From: Anabaena sphaerica FACHB-251
Lineage (GTDB): Bacteria; Cyanobacteriota; Cyanobacteriia; Cyanobacteriales; Nostocaceae
Direction: 5' to 3'
NCBI RefSeq assembly: GCF_014696825.1
Contig: NZ_JACJQU010000004.1
Coordinates: 344,985 to 408,984, forward strand
DNA length: 64,000 nucleotides
Each line of letters opens with the position of its first letter. Within the stretch, counting starts at the first letter, position 1. A program made the position numbers and the translations under genes. The notes under the pieces were generated by a model. That model was not told the origin of the DNA. It worked only from the letters and a program-made list of their open reading frames with translations, and ran no database searches. This document shows, one piece after another, positions 43,747 through 52,034 of this stretch.

Positions 43747-44649
43747 ATGCTTAAATTTTTTACCAAACTAGATTATCTACTTAAAGAAACTTTCCTGGGG
43801 TTGTTACGGGGAGGGTGGATGAATTGGGCTGCTGTCAGTACCATGACAGTGTTACTATTTTTATTTGGCTTAAGTCTGCAAACTTCTTGGCAAGTAGAAA
43901 GACTTCTCAACCAGTTTGGTAGTCAGTTAGAATTATCAGTCTATTTGAAATCAGGTATTCAAGCTGTTAATATTGAACCACTAGTAGCAAATTTACCAGA
44001 TGTGGCTGGAGTAGAAGTAATTACTAAAGAACAAGCTTGGACTAAGTTGGTTAAAGAACTTGGTTTGACTAATATTGAAGGTGCTAACCAGCAACTAGGG
44101 GGTAATCCTCTGGTGGATGAGATGAAGGTAAAAGCCGCAAATCCCCAAGTTGTAACCGATTTAGCAACACAGTTAGCAAAGTTGCAAGGTGTAGATGTGG
44201 TGCAGTACGTAGATGAAGCGGTGAAACGTATTGGACAGTTACATCAGGGTCTGAGTTGGCTGACTCTGACAATTACCGTTATTTTGACTTTAACAGCCAT
44301 AGCTGTGACTACAACTACTATACGCCTAATTGTCATGGCGCGTCGTCGAGAAATTGAAATTATGCAACTGGTAGGTGCTACTTACGCTTGGATTTACCTA
44401 CCATTTATTTTACAGGGAATTTCTTTTGGCTTGGTTGGTGGGGCGATCGCTTGGAGTTTTATTTCTGTCACTCAACAATTTATCAACCGCTTACTAGTTA
44501 ATCAGCCTGAGTTTATCCAATTTATTAGTCACGGTTTACAGCTAACTGTTTCCCAAACCTTACTATTACCCCTGATTCTCTTGGGTTTTGGCGCATCTGT
44601 AGGATTGATGGGCAGCTTGTTTGCTGTCCACCGTTTTGCTAACAGGTGA
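43747..44649 (+). CDS. ftsX: cell division ABC transporter permease FtsX-like
   Basis: The protein (300 residues from ATG 43747) has one helix at about 22-44, an extracytoplasmic domain (LELSVYLKSGIQAVNIEPLV, VEVITKEQAW) and three further helices with RREIEIMQLVGATYAWIYLP. This is the FtsX layout. An upstream ATG at 43699 would add 16 residues encoded by repeat-like DNA, so I reject it. The stop lies in a CAGGTGA heptamer. No ftsE gene is adjacent. Confidence 0.88.
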   Translation: MLKFFTKLDYLLKETFLGLLRGGWMNWAAVSTMTVLLFLFGLSLQTSWQVERLLNQFGSQLELSVYLKSGIQAVNIEPLVANLPDVAGVEVITKEQAWTKLVKELGLTNIEGANQQLGGNPLVDEMKVKAANPQVVTDLATQLAKLQGVDVVQYVDEAVKRIGQLHQGLSWLTLTITVILTLTAIAVTTTTIRLIVMARRREIEIMQLVGATYAWIYLPFILQGISFGLVGGAIAWSFISVTQQFINRLLVNQPEFIQFISHGLQLTVSQTLLLPLILLGFGASVGLMGSLFAVHRFANR

Positions 44650-44726
44650 CAGGTGAAGAAGCAGGGGAGCAGGGAGCAGGGAGCAGGGGGAAGTTATTTA
44701 TATTTTTCCCAGTCCCCAGTCCCCAA

Positions 44727-45299
44727 TCATAAAGAACAAGGTATTTGTAAAGCCTGTCTCAATAAAGTCTCATATTCTTGGTTACTGATGGGATAAGCGC
44801 CAAATCTCTCTAAATGAGGATTCATCATTTGTGCATCAAACAGTAAAAATTTCCTTTGGCGCAACCTTTCTACTAACTTGACCATTGCTACCTTAGAACC
44901 TTCGGGAATGTTGTAAAACATCGATTCACCAATAAAAGCACCACCAATCACAATCCCTAAAATTCCCCCCGCAAGTTTATCACCTTGCCACGTTTCAAAA
45001 CTATAGGCATAACCAGTTTGGTAAAGTAGCCAGTAAATTTTTTGTAATTCTGGAGAAATCCAAGTTGTTTTACGGTTAGCGCATCCAGCAACTACACCCA
45101 GGAAGTCACGGTTAATCGCTACTGTAAACCTTTCTTGGTTAAGAACGCGCTTTAATGATTTAGGGTAGCGAAATTTCTCATCTAAGGGAATCAAAGTATG
45201 TTCCTTACTTCCATACCATCCCAGGTGATCATACTCATCAGCCATGAGAAAATAGCCTTGAGCATAACCTCGAATAATAGCAGCAACATCATATTCCAT
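44727..45299 (-). CDS. aat: leucyl/phenylalanyl-tRNA--protein transferase
   Basis: Aat adds Leu or Phe to N-terminal Arg/Lys of proteins, marking them for the N-end rule pathway. The 190-residue protein has the family core [20 protein letters not shown] and [18 protein letters not shown], plus an early [10 protein letters not shown]. The length is normal for cyanobacteria. It stands alone, with STRR-rich DNA (GCAGGGGA types, 44660-44690) after its stop. Confidence 0.93.
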   Translation of the reverse strand: MEYDVAAIIRGYAQGYFLMADEYDHLGWYGSKEHTLIPLDEKFRYPKSLKRVLNQERFTVAINRDFLGVVAGCANRKTTWISPELQKIYWLLYQTGYAYSFETWQGDKLAGGILGIVIGGAFIGESMFYNIPEGSKVAMVKLVERLRQRKFLLFDAQMMNPHLERFGAYPISNQEYETLLRQALQIPCSL

Positions 45300-45414
45300 A
45301 GTTCAGTTAACAATCACAATAAGCCTCAGAGGAAAACAACTTGCTGTTATCAACTTTCCTATGCGTTCTTCTGAGTTTACCTTGGTACACAAAATCTATT
45401 TAAGATATACAAAC

Positions 45415-45744
45415 ATGACTCAGCCAATTCCACCCATTACCCTACCACCATCTGAAAATCCTCAACTAGAAGGCGAATGGTTGCAAAAGCGCCTGTTGCG
45501 GTGGCTGGATACAGAATTTCTTCCCGAAGTAGTTAATCAAAAAATTGCCCAACGTGCAGCGCAGATTTTTGTTAGACAACGCATGGAAGGCGAAAATGAT
45601 TTAGGTTCTCTGGTTATTGCTATTGTCACAGAGATGCAGGCATTTGATTTTTCTAAAAGCTTTTATGGAGAGTTTGCGATCGCCAACGCCGTTAGCGATC
45701 TACTCTTAGATAGCCTGGGAATTGATCATTGTTGTGGTCAATAA
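45415..45744 (+). CDS. hypothetical cyanobacterial protein
   Basis: I start at ATG 45415 (109 residues, MTQPIPPITLPPSENPQLEG); an ATG at 45361 would add 18 residues. The protein is soluble and mostly helical: WLQKRLLRWLDTEFLPEVVN, QIFVRQRMEGENDLGSLVIA and a C-terminal LLLDSLGIDHCCGQ. The first half reads like a conserved cyanobacterial unknown; I do not recognise a domain. Confidence 0.6.
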   Translation: MTQPIPPITLPPSENPQLEGEWLQKRLLRWLDTEFLPEVVNQKIAQRAAQIFVRQRMEGENDLGSLVIAIVTEMQAFDFSKSFYGEFAIANAVSDLLLDSLGIDHCCGQ

Positions 45745-45753
45745 TAATTTGGT

Positions 45754-45816
45754 CATTAGTCATTAGTCATCGGTCATTATACTTTTGACTTTTGACTTTT
45801 GACTTTTGACTTCCGC
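45754..45816. repeat. two STRR arrays upstream of the rpsN end
   Basis: GGTCATT/AGTCATT units (45754-45779) are followed by four ACTTTTG units (45785-45816). They fill the gap between two convergent genes. Confidence 0.8.
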
Positions 45817-45834
45817 GAAGCGGTTGACCACTGA

Positions 45835-46137
45835 CTACCAGCTAGACTTGACAACCCCAGGTAACAAACCTTGGTGCGCCCATTCCCGGAGAACGTTCCG
45901 AGATAGTCCAAAATCACGGTAAACTCCTCTAGGACGACCTGTTAACCAGCAACGGTTTTGGCGACGAGTAGGCGCACTGTTGCGAGGTAGTTGTTGAATT
46001 TTGCGGTGAATTTCCAGCTTATCCAAAGGAGATTCTGCTGATTTGAACTCTTCTAGCAACTCTTCCCGCTTTGCAGCATACTTTTCCACCAACTTGGCGC
46101 GTTTTTTCTCGCGCTCAATCATACTCTTTTTGGCCAT
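45835..46137 (-). CDS. rpsN: 30S ribosomal protein S14
   Basis: The 100-residue S14 is of the long, zinc-free type: [20 protein letters not shown], then [20 protein letters not shown] and [20 protein letters not shown]. It lacks the CxxC pairs of the zinc form. It is a stand-alone gene, as usual in cyanobacteria. Confidence 0.97.
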   Translation of the reverse strand: MAKKSMIEREKKRAKLVEKYAAKREELLEEFKSAESPLDKLEIHRKIQQLPRNSAPTRRQNRCWLTGRPRGVYRDFGLSRNVLREWAHQGLLPGVVKSSW

Positions 46138-46465
46138 AAAATCCCTAATGTACTCAAAGGCAGCGTTTTCTATTCTACACTCTCTGCGTCTGGAACGTCT
46201 CTACAAGAGCAAAAAAGAAATCTTTTCACAAAATTTTTTCGCATTTTGTCAGTACAGGTCATTGACGCGCACCTAAAAACCTGATGTAATTATTTTTTAT
46301 ATATCCATACTGCACTAACACGATAAATCAAAAAGCAATACAAAACAATAAGTCAGCACGGTTATTGATATAAACAAACCCTGTCATCTTCCAACGTGAG
46401 TAAAGAAAAAATGCAGATGAATTAATACACTTAGCTTTCTGTATATTATACTTTTATAACAATTA
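46138..46465. other. divergent intergenic region
   Basis: This 328-bp gap lies between rpsN and the pentapeptide gene. It contains a GGAACGTCTCTACA repeat half (46192-46205), related to 34108-34134, and an AT-rich stretch that probably holds both promoters. Nothing else was recognised. Confidence 0.4.
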
Positions 46466-47437
46466 ATGATGTATGCAAACATTGAACAATTGGCAATACT
46501 GAGACAAGGTTTCCAGGTTTGGAATAAATGGAGAGATGAAAACCCAAACATAGATATTTATCTGATAAAAGCTGATCTGAGATGGACTAATCTTAAACAA
46601 GTTAATCTTCAAGGTGCGAATCTCTGTGAAGCTAAACTCATTGAAAGTGACCTGACTGGGGCTGAGCTCAGTTATGCTAACCTCAGCAACACTGAAATCA
46701 TCGGTGCTAACCTCAGTCATGCTAACCTAACTGGCGCTGATATTAATAACGCTAATCTCACTGCGGCTAACTTTAGTGAAGCTAACCTCACGAAAGCTAA
46801 CATCAGTAACGCACTCTTGATGAACACAAATTTATATAGAGCTAACCTTAGTGGGACTGATCTCAGTTTAAGTTACCTCTCTAACGCTAACCTTAGTAGG
46901 TCTAACCTCACTGCATCTAACTTCAGTGAAGCTAACCTCACTGCCTCTGACTTTAGTGGAGCTAACCTATGTGAAACTAACTTTAGTCACACTAACCTAA
47001 GTGGAACTAACTTCACTTCAGCCAATATGAGTTTAGCCAACTTGAGAGGGGCTTATCTTTATGGAGCAAACCTCAATGAAGCAAACCTCAGTTCAGCAAA
47101 CCTGAGTGAAACAGACTTGACTGAAACAGACCTTAGTGAGGCTAATTGTAGTTTTGCTAATTTCACTAATGCTAATTTACGTTTAGCACGAATAATCTCT
47201 ACAAACTTTCACGCTGCAAACCTCACAGGTGCTTGTATAGAAGATTGGCATATTAACAGTAATACAAATCTAGAAAAAGCTATTTGTGAATATGTGTATA
47301 TGAAAATTAACGATGAGAATAAAACTGAACGCAGACCTATAAATGTTAATTTTGTACCTGGAGAATTTGCCAGTTTGTATCACAAAATCATAGAAAATAC
47401 AGATTTAATTTTACGGAAAATTACCCCGTTGGAGTAA
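46466..47437 (+). CDS. pentapeptide repeat protein
   Basis: The 323-residue protein is dominated by A(N/D)LSx-type pentapeptides from about residue 35 to 260, over 40 in a row, which fold as a right-handed beta-helix. The N-terminal 30 residues (IEQLAILRQGFQVWNKWRDE) are a common cyanobacterial lead-in. The last 55 residues are different. No signal peptide is seen. The role is unknown. The DNA is repetitive (GCTAACCTCAGT types), so the copy number may vary. Confidence 0.9.
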   Translation: MMYANIEQLAILRQGFQVWNKWRDENPNIDIYLIKADLRWTNLKQVNLQGANLCEAKLIESDLTGAELSYANLSNTEIIGANLSHANLTGADINNANLTAANFSEANLTKANISNALLMNTNLYRANLSGTDLSLSYLSNANLSRSNLTASNFSEANLTASDFSGANLCETNFSHTNLSGTNFTSANMSLANLRGAYLYGANLNEANLSSANLSETDLTETDLSEANCSFANFTNANLRLARIISTNFHAANLTGACIEDWHINSNTNLEKAICEYVYMKINDENKTERRPINVNFVPGEFASLYHKIIENTDLILRKITPLE

Positions 47438-47738
47438 TTCATTAAAAAGCCATTTTTTCGCAATAGTGATAGTCAAATCTATTGACACGGACTGAAAACC
47501 CAGTTATGCTTATTTTGATGAGGAAGAACTATCTTCTGTGCATAAGCATATCAAATGACATTTAATCAAATTAAATAAAGATATATTAAAATTAAATATT
47601 ATAACCAGTTGCCAAAAAGACGTAGTAAAGGTTACTATACTAATACCGTATTTAAACATATTATTACTTTCTTTAAATATTAAATCCTCTACTGGGTATG
47701 AATCACAGTCACTTATTGATGGGACTGATGTTTGCGTA

Positions 47739-49877
47739 ATGAGCTATTGTATCAACCCGCACTGTCCAAAACCTATTGACCTAGCAAATGCAAATAATCC
47801 TATTTGTCGTAACTGTGGGTCACAATTACTGCTGCAAAATCGCTATCGGGTACTTAAACAACTAGGTCAAGGTGGTTTTGGGAATACCTTTGAAATTGAC
47901 GACGGTGGTAAAACCAAAGTTTTAAAAGTGCTGACGGAGAATAACCCTAAAGCGGTGGAACTATTTCAACAAGAAGCTAAGGTTTTGAGTCAGTTAAATA
48001 GTGCAGGTATTCCCAAAGTCGAAGCGGATGGTTATTTTACCGTTTTACCTAAAAATAGCTCTGTACCATTGCACTGTTTAGTAATGGAGAAAATTGAAGG
48101 GGTAAATTTAGAGCAATGGATGGAATTTCGTAATTATCAAACTATTTCTGAAACTCAAGCTCTTAATTGGTTAAAACAAATTGTAGAAATTCTGGCTTTA
48201 GTACACGCTAAAAAATATTTTCATCGTGATATTAAACCTCAGAATATCATGCTGCGACCTAGTGGGCAACTGGTTTTAATTGATTTTGGTGCAGTGCGAC
48301 AAATCACCACCACAATTTTAGCGGGAAATTCCCATACTAGAATTATTTCACAAGGTTATTCACCACCAGAACAACAAAACGGTTATTCTGTACAACAGTC
48401 TGATTTCTTTGCTTTGGGACGGACTTTTATATTTTTACTGACTGGTAAAGAACCACAGGATAAAGCTATTTATGATCCTCTGACTAATGAGTTAAATTGG
48501 CGAAAATATGCAGTTAATATTTCTCCGCTTTTAGCAGATTTAATTGATAATTTAATTGCTCCTACTGCTAATCAGCGTCCTGAAAATACAAGAGTTATTT
48601 TACAGAGATTAAAGGAAATTGAACAAGGGTTAAATCAAGTTCATATTTTCAGAAACAATACTAAGATTCAATCTAAAAATAGTGCGTCTGTGACTGTTGC
48701 GGTTAGTCCAGGTAAACCAGTCACAACAACGGCTACTAAACCAACTCAGAAAAAACAGAACCCTTGGCAATGGTTAATTAGTTTAGGTGTGGGATGTTTT
48801 GCTATTGCTGCATTGAACCAACCTAATAACAAAATTATTGTCACAACTAGGGAAGACTGGGATAAACTTTACAAAGCAGAAGATTTAGCGAAAAGTCCTA
48901 ATGTAGATAATTTACTCAAAGCTATTAGATTAGCTGAGGCGATTCAACCTGAAAGTTATGTATATCAAAAATCCCAAGAGTTAAAATCTGAATTTGTTAG
49001 AAAAATGCTCAAATTAGCACAGGAGAAAATGAATGAGAAAGATGCATATACAGCATTAGAAATTGCTCGCAGAATTCCTCCTAATCCTGAATTACAGGCA
49101 GAAGTTGATGATTTTATAGTGTTAAGTGAAGCGAAAAGATTTGCCTTTATTGGTACTGTAGCTGGGTTAGAAGCGGCAATTTCCCTAGCTCAACAAATAG
49201 ATGCTTCTAGGGATGTTTATAATGAAGCACAACAATTAATTGCGCGTTGGCAATTAGAACTTAAAGAAGATGCACCATATTTATATCGTGCGGAACAAAT
49301 CGTATTCTATGATGAGGATATTGCTTCCTTACAAAAAGCGATCACAGAAGCTAGTCAAATTCGCTCTGTCCGTGCATTATATCCAGAAGCACAGAAAAAA
49401 ATTAACAATTGGACTGCTAAGATTCAACGCATTCAAGACCAATCTTATTTAGATCAAGCAAAGATTATTGCTGAAAGCGGAGATTTAAATACCGCCATTT
49501 GGGAAGCTCAAAAAATTGCTTCATCAGGAAGGGCGCTTGCTAGTGAAGCACAAACAGCAGTGGATAGTTGGCAAGAACAACAGATCCGCGCTAGAGAAAA
49601 CTGGAGAAAAGCCAGAGAAGTGGCTGTTACTGGTACACCAAAAGATTTAGCTGAGGCCATCCGCATCGCTGATCGCGTTCCCAAGCGTAACATTTTACGC
49701 ATGGATGTTAATGTCGGTATTGATCAATGGAGTCAGCAAATATTACAAATGGCACGCTCTCAAAGCGAGTTTGATATTCCTAAAAGTATTGAAACTGCAA
49801 GGTTAATTCCTCGTGGTAGTTCTGCTTACAGAGATGCCCAAATCCAAATTAGAACTTGGAAACTAAGAGAGAAGTAA
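47739..49877 (+). CDS. four-Cys zinc-ribbon Ser/Thr protein kinase with a repeated C-terminal domain
   Basis: The 712-residue protein starts with a zinc ribbon (C4-x4-C9 ... CRNCG), followed by a kinase domain at about 30-295: GQGGFGNT, VLKVL, HRDIKPQNIML, DFGAV and SQGYSPPEQ, all intact. One membrane helix (about 345-362) separates it from a helical region of six related units of about 45-60 residues with the pattern A-I-x2-A-x-x-I ... Y-x-x-A-Q-x-x-I-x-x-W. It should be a membrane-bound kinase with an outside sensor domain. The first three bases after the stop begin a segment that is duplicated at 51146. Confidence 0.9.
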   Translation: MSYCINPHCPKPIDLANANNPICRNCGSQLLLQNRYRVLKQLGQGGFGNTFEIDDGGKTKVLKVLTENNPKAVELFQQEAKVLSQLNSAGIPKVEADGYFTVLPKNSSVPLHCLVMEKIEGVNLEQWMEFRNYQTISETQALNWLKQIVEILALVHAKKYFHRDIKPQNIMLRPSGQLVLIDFGAVRQITTTILAGNSHTRIISQGYSPPEQQNGYSVQQSDFFALGRTFIFLLTGKEPQDKAIYDPLTNELNWRKYAVNISPLLADLIDNLIAPTANQRPENTRVILQRLKEIEQGLNQVHIFRNNTKIQSKNSASVTVAVSPGKPVTTTATKPTQKKQNPWQWLISLGVGCFAIAALNQPNNKIIVTTREDWDKLYKAEDLAKSPNVDNLLKAIRLAEAIQPESYVYQKSQELKSEFVRKMLKLAQEKMNEKDAYTALEIARRIPPNPELQAEVDDFIVLSEAKRFAFIGTVAGLEAAISLAQQIDASRDVYNEAQQLIARWQLELKEDAPYLYRAEQIVFYDEDIASLQKAITEASQIRSVRALYPEAQKKINNWTAKIQRIQDQSYLDQAKIIAESGDLNTAIWEAQKIASSGRALASEAQTAVDSWQEQQIRARENWRKAREVAVTGTPKDLAEAIRIADRVPKRNILRMDVNVGIDQWSQQILQMARSQSEFDIPKSIETARLIPRGSSAYRDAQIQIRTWKLREK

Positions 49878-49936
49878 AGACCTAAAAAGCAGTCACTAAA
49901 AGGAGTATAGCAAATCAGGAATGTAAATAAGTAAGC
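49861..49936 (+). repeat. direct repeat A flanking the rep gene
   Basis: The segment begins in the last codons of the kinase gene (AACTAAGAGAGAAGTAAAG) and runs through ATCAGGAATGTAAATAAG. It matches 51146-51221 with a few substitutions and indels. Similarity extends further into the small minus-strand genes, so the full duplicated segment is about 250 bp. Confidence 0.8.
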
Positions 49937-49941
49937 AGAAG

Positions 49942-50121
49942 CTAGTTATCATTGGAAGGCTGATTAGAATTATAGGTGACTAACTTAACAGCTATTTGTA
50001 TAGAGATATAGTAATCCTGTCTATCAAAGGTGAGCAAAGTAGAAAGACTAGAGATAATTAAAGTAAAACAAAAGTAAGTAGTAGTAGGTTGGGTTGACTC
50101 AAGGAAACCCAACCAAAGCAT
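49942..50121 (-). CDS. small protein, diverged paralogue of the 51219-51419 product
   Basis: The 59-residue frame from ATG 50121 ends STLLTFDRQDYYISIQIAVK, then LVTYNSNQPSNDN. It aligns with the 66-residue protein at 51219-51419 (STLPLIDRNDYFISMQVVQI ... THNSKQQSNDD). Its first 13 residues come from a GGTTGGGTT/AACCCAACC palindrome (about 50086-50115), so the native N-terminus is lost. It may be a decaying duplicate. The shared part is hydrophobic in its first half. Confidence 0.45.
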   Translation of the reverse strand: MLWLGFLESTQPTTTYFCFTLIISSLSTLLTFDRQDYYISIQIAVKLVTYNSNQPSNDN

Positions 50122-50166
50122 AATTAAAAATCCCTAATTTCTCTCCAAAAGTCATTCAATAAATTT

Positions 50167-51141
50167 GTGTCTACTCCAAACTCAGATAAAAGCTTGAATT
50201 TTTCTCCTCCCAAAAAATCTCAACCAAGTCAAAATCTACCAAATTTAACGGAGATTGATCCTGTAGGTAAAACTTGGGAAAAGCATCGAATTAATGCTGA
50301 TAAAGTTGCTGAATATTACGCAAAAGCAGATAATGATACTTTCAATGAGTATGCTTATCGGTTGAAAAGCTGTTCTGAGTGGCTAGAGTTTCGCTTAGTA
50401 TCAGAAGAATCAGCAGATATTCTCAAATTAAAATTAACTAATGCGCGATTTTGTCGAGTGCGTCACTGTCCAGTTTGTCAGTGGCGACGTTCTATGATGT
50501 GGAAAGCAAAAGCTTATCAAATTCTCCCCCAAGTTGTTACAGACTATCCTAAATACCGTTGGTTGTTTATCACTCTCACTGTCAGAAATTGCCAAATTGA
50601 AGAACTCAGACAAACCTTAGATGAAATAAACAAAGCTTTTAAACGTTTGTCAGAATTGAAAGCATGGCCAGCTAAAGGTTGGGTAAAGTCTGTAGAAGTC
50701 ACCAAAGGTCAAGATAGAATATCAGCACACCCACATATACACCTTTTAGCGATGGTTAAACCTTCATATTTCAGTCATGGCTATCTTTCTCAAGCTAAAT
50801 GGGTATCATTATGGCAGCAGTGTTTAAGGGTTAATTATCAGCCAGTAGTTGATGTGAGAGCGATCGCAAAACACCATGATCCAAAAGTGCTAATTCCTGA
50901 AATTCTGAAATATCAGGTAAAAGAGTCTGATTTATTGGATGATAGGGAATGGTTTCTAGAGTTAACCCGTCAACTACACAAAACTAGAGCGATCGCAGTT
51001 GGTGGAGTTCTCAGACATTATATGCGAGAATTAGAGGAGAAAAATCAAGACCTCATTGGTGAAAGTGAAGAGATAGATGAGGTGACAGGTGATAGTTTAT
51101 TTTTCAGATGGGATGAAAGATTACAAAAGTACAAATTATAG
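50167..51141 (+). CDS. rolling-circle plasmid-type replication initiator (Rep)
   Basis: The 324-residue protein from GTG 50167 has the Rep_1/pUB110-like layout: Cys ligands C96, C101 and C104 (FCRVRHCPVCQWRR), motif 1 LFITLTVRN (133-141), the HUH metal site H188-P-H190-I-H192, and a catalytic tyrosine Y249 in KYQVK (YxxK). All catalytic parts are present, so it could nick DNA. A chromosome normally has no use for it, so it suggests an integrated plasmid or a domesticated Rep. It is flanked by the direct duplication described separately. Confidence 0.9.
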   Translation: MSTPNSDKSLNFSPPKKSQPSQNLPNLTEIDPVGKTWEKHRINADKVAEYYAKADNDTFNEYAYRLKSCSEWLEFRLVSEESADILKLKLTNARFCRVRHCPVCQWRRSMMWKAKAYQILPQVVTDYPKYRWLFITLTVRNCQIEELRQTLDEINKAFKRLSELKAWPAKGWVKSVEVTKGQDRISAHPHIHLLAMVKPSYFSHGYLSQAKWVSLWQQCLRVNYQPVVDVRAIAKHHDPKVLIPEILKYQVKESDLLDDREWFLELTRQLHKTRAIAVGGVLRHYMRELEEKNQDLIGESEEIDEVTGDSLFFRWDERLQKYKL

Positions 51142-51145
51142 TGAT

Positions 51146-51221
51146 AACTAAGAGAGAAGTAAAGCCCTAAAAAGCAGTCACTAAAAGAAGTATACAAAAT
51201 CAGGAATGTAAATAAGCACTA
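51146..51221 (+). repeat. direct repeat B flanking the rep gene
   Basis: This is a copy of 49861-49936, including the bases that form the kinase 3' end in copy A, although no kinase gene precedes it here. The offset between the copies is 1285 bp. Orientation is direct. Confidence 0.8.
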
Positions 51222-51419
51222 ATCATCATTAGACTGTTGTTTAGAATTGTGAGTAATCAAAGTAACACCAATTTGAACAACCTGCATAGAGATAAAGTAA
51301 TCGTTTCTATCAATGAGGGGCAAAGTAGAAATACCAGCAAGTATTAAAATTAAACCAAAGAAAGTAGTGATTTTTGTAAGCATAGTAAGAAAAGAATGTT
51401 TATTGTCTAAGGTAAACAA
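51219..51419 (-). CDS. small hydrophobic protein
   Basis: The 66-residue protein has two hydrophobic parts (about 13-34 and 45-56) around LPLIDRNDYFIS, and a polar tail. The start may be Met13 (MLTKITTFFG). It is the better preserved member of the duplicated pair, with its partner at 49942-50121. I do not recognise the family. It is convergent with rep. Confidence 0.5.
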   Translation of the reverse strand: MFTLDNKHSFLTMLTKITTFFGLILILAGISTLPLIDRNDYFISMQVVQIGVTLITHNSKQQSNDD

Positions 51420-51654
51420 GATAGCGTATGAGAAAGAAGAATAATACTAAGCTAAAGTAAGAGGTAGTTAAATATATTCCTTATATGTATGTAGTCAAGC
51501 TACCTAAAACTAACAGAAACTTAGTATCATCTTCAATTTAAACCAGGAAATAACGGCTATAAAGATAGATTAAAGACAATAAATAATTAAAAGTAATGCT
51601 TGTTTCCTTTATTTGTAAAGAAACCGATTATGTAGCAATTAAATAAATATACCC
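51420..51654. other. gap before the Rpn remnant
   Basis: AT-rich sequence without a recognisable gene. It might contain the promoter of the small gene at 51419 and decayed sequence of the integrated segment. Confidence 0.35.
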
Positions 51655-51829
51655 ATGTATGACAACATCTGTAAATTTCTAGCGAAAAACAGGATCAGAA
51701 TTAGTCAATGAAAACAGCTTTAAATTAGAAAGAACTTATCACGAGTTTGATATCATCCGCTTGTGGGAACAACCAACAGAGAAATTTCTCACAGTTCCCG
51801 GTTTAGCTTTTATTATTAGAGAGGCTTAA
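51655..51829 (+). pseudogene. Rpn-family (PD-(D/E)XK transposase-like) gene with a large internal deletion
   Basis: The ATG at 51655 opens MYDNICKFLA, the usual N-terminus of cyanobacterial Rpn/DUF4351 proteins. Near 51683 the frame shifts, and the next frame reads LERTYHEFDIIRLWEQPTEK then FLTVPGLAF, the distal core of the same family, before a stop at 51827-51829. The intervening 100 or so residues with the nuclease centre are missing. It is a dead remnant. Confidence 0.7.
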
Positions 51830-51867
51830 AAAACACAATTTTACACTGCTGATGAATGATTAAAATG

Positions 51868-51894
51868 CCCCTCTCCGAGTCGGAGAGGGGTTGG
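51868..51894. repeat. CCCCTCTCCGA palindrome
   Basis: The arms CCCCTCTCCGA and CGGAGAGGGG are complementary around GT. It may act as a bidirectional terminator between the remnant and the convergent ndhD gene, but lacks a T-run on both sides. Confidence 0.6.
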
Positions 51895-52034
51895 GGAGAG
51901 GTTCATCGAATTCACGTTTAATTAAGTTAAGTATTGCAATTTCTGGAATTTAAAAAACTATAGGGGTAGTTTCTACAACCACCCCTAAAACCCCTCTTAT
52001 TTAAGATTTACCAGCGCCCTTGCGAGCTTTATAA

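Noticed and set aside
46463..46720. Minus-strand ORF opposite the pentapeptide gene
   Set aside because: It is the mirror reading of the pentapeptide repeats, with the same period.
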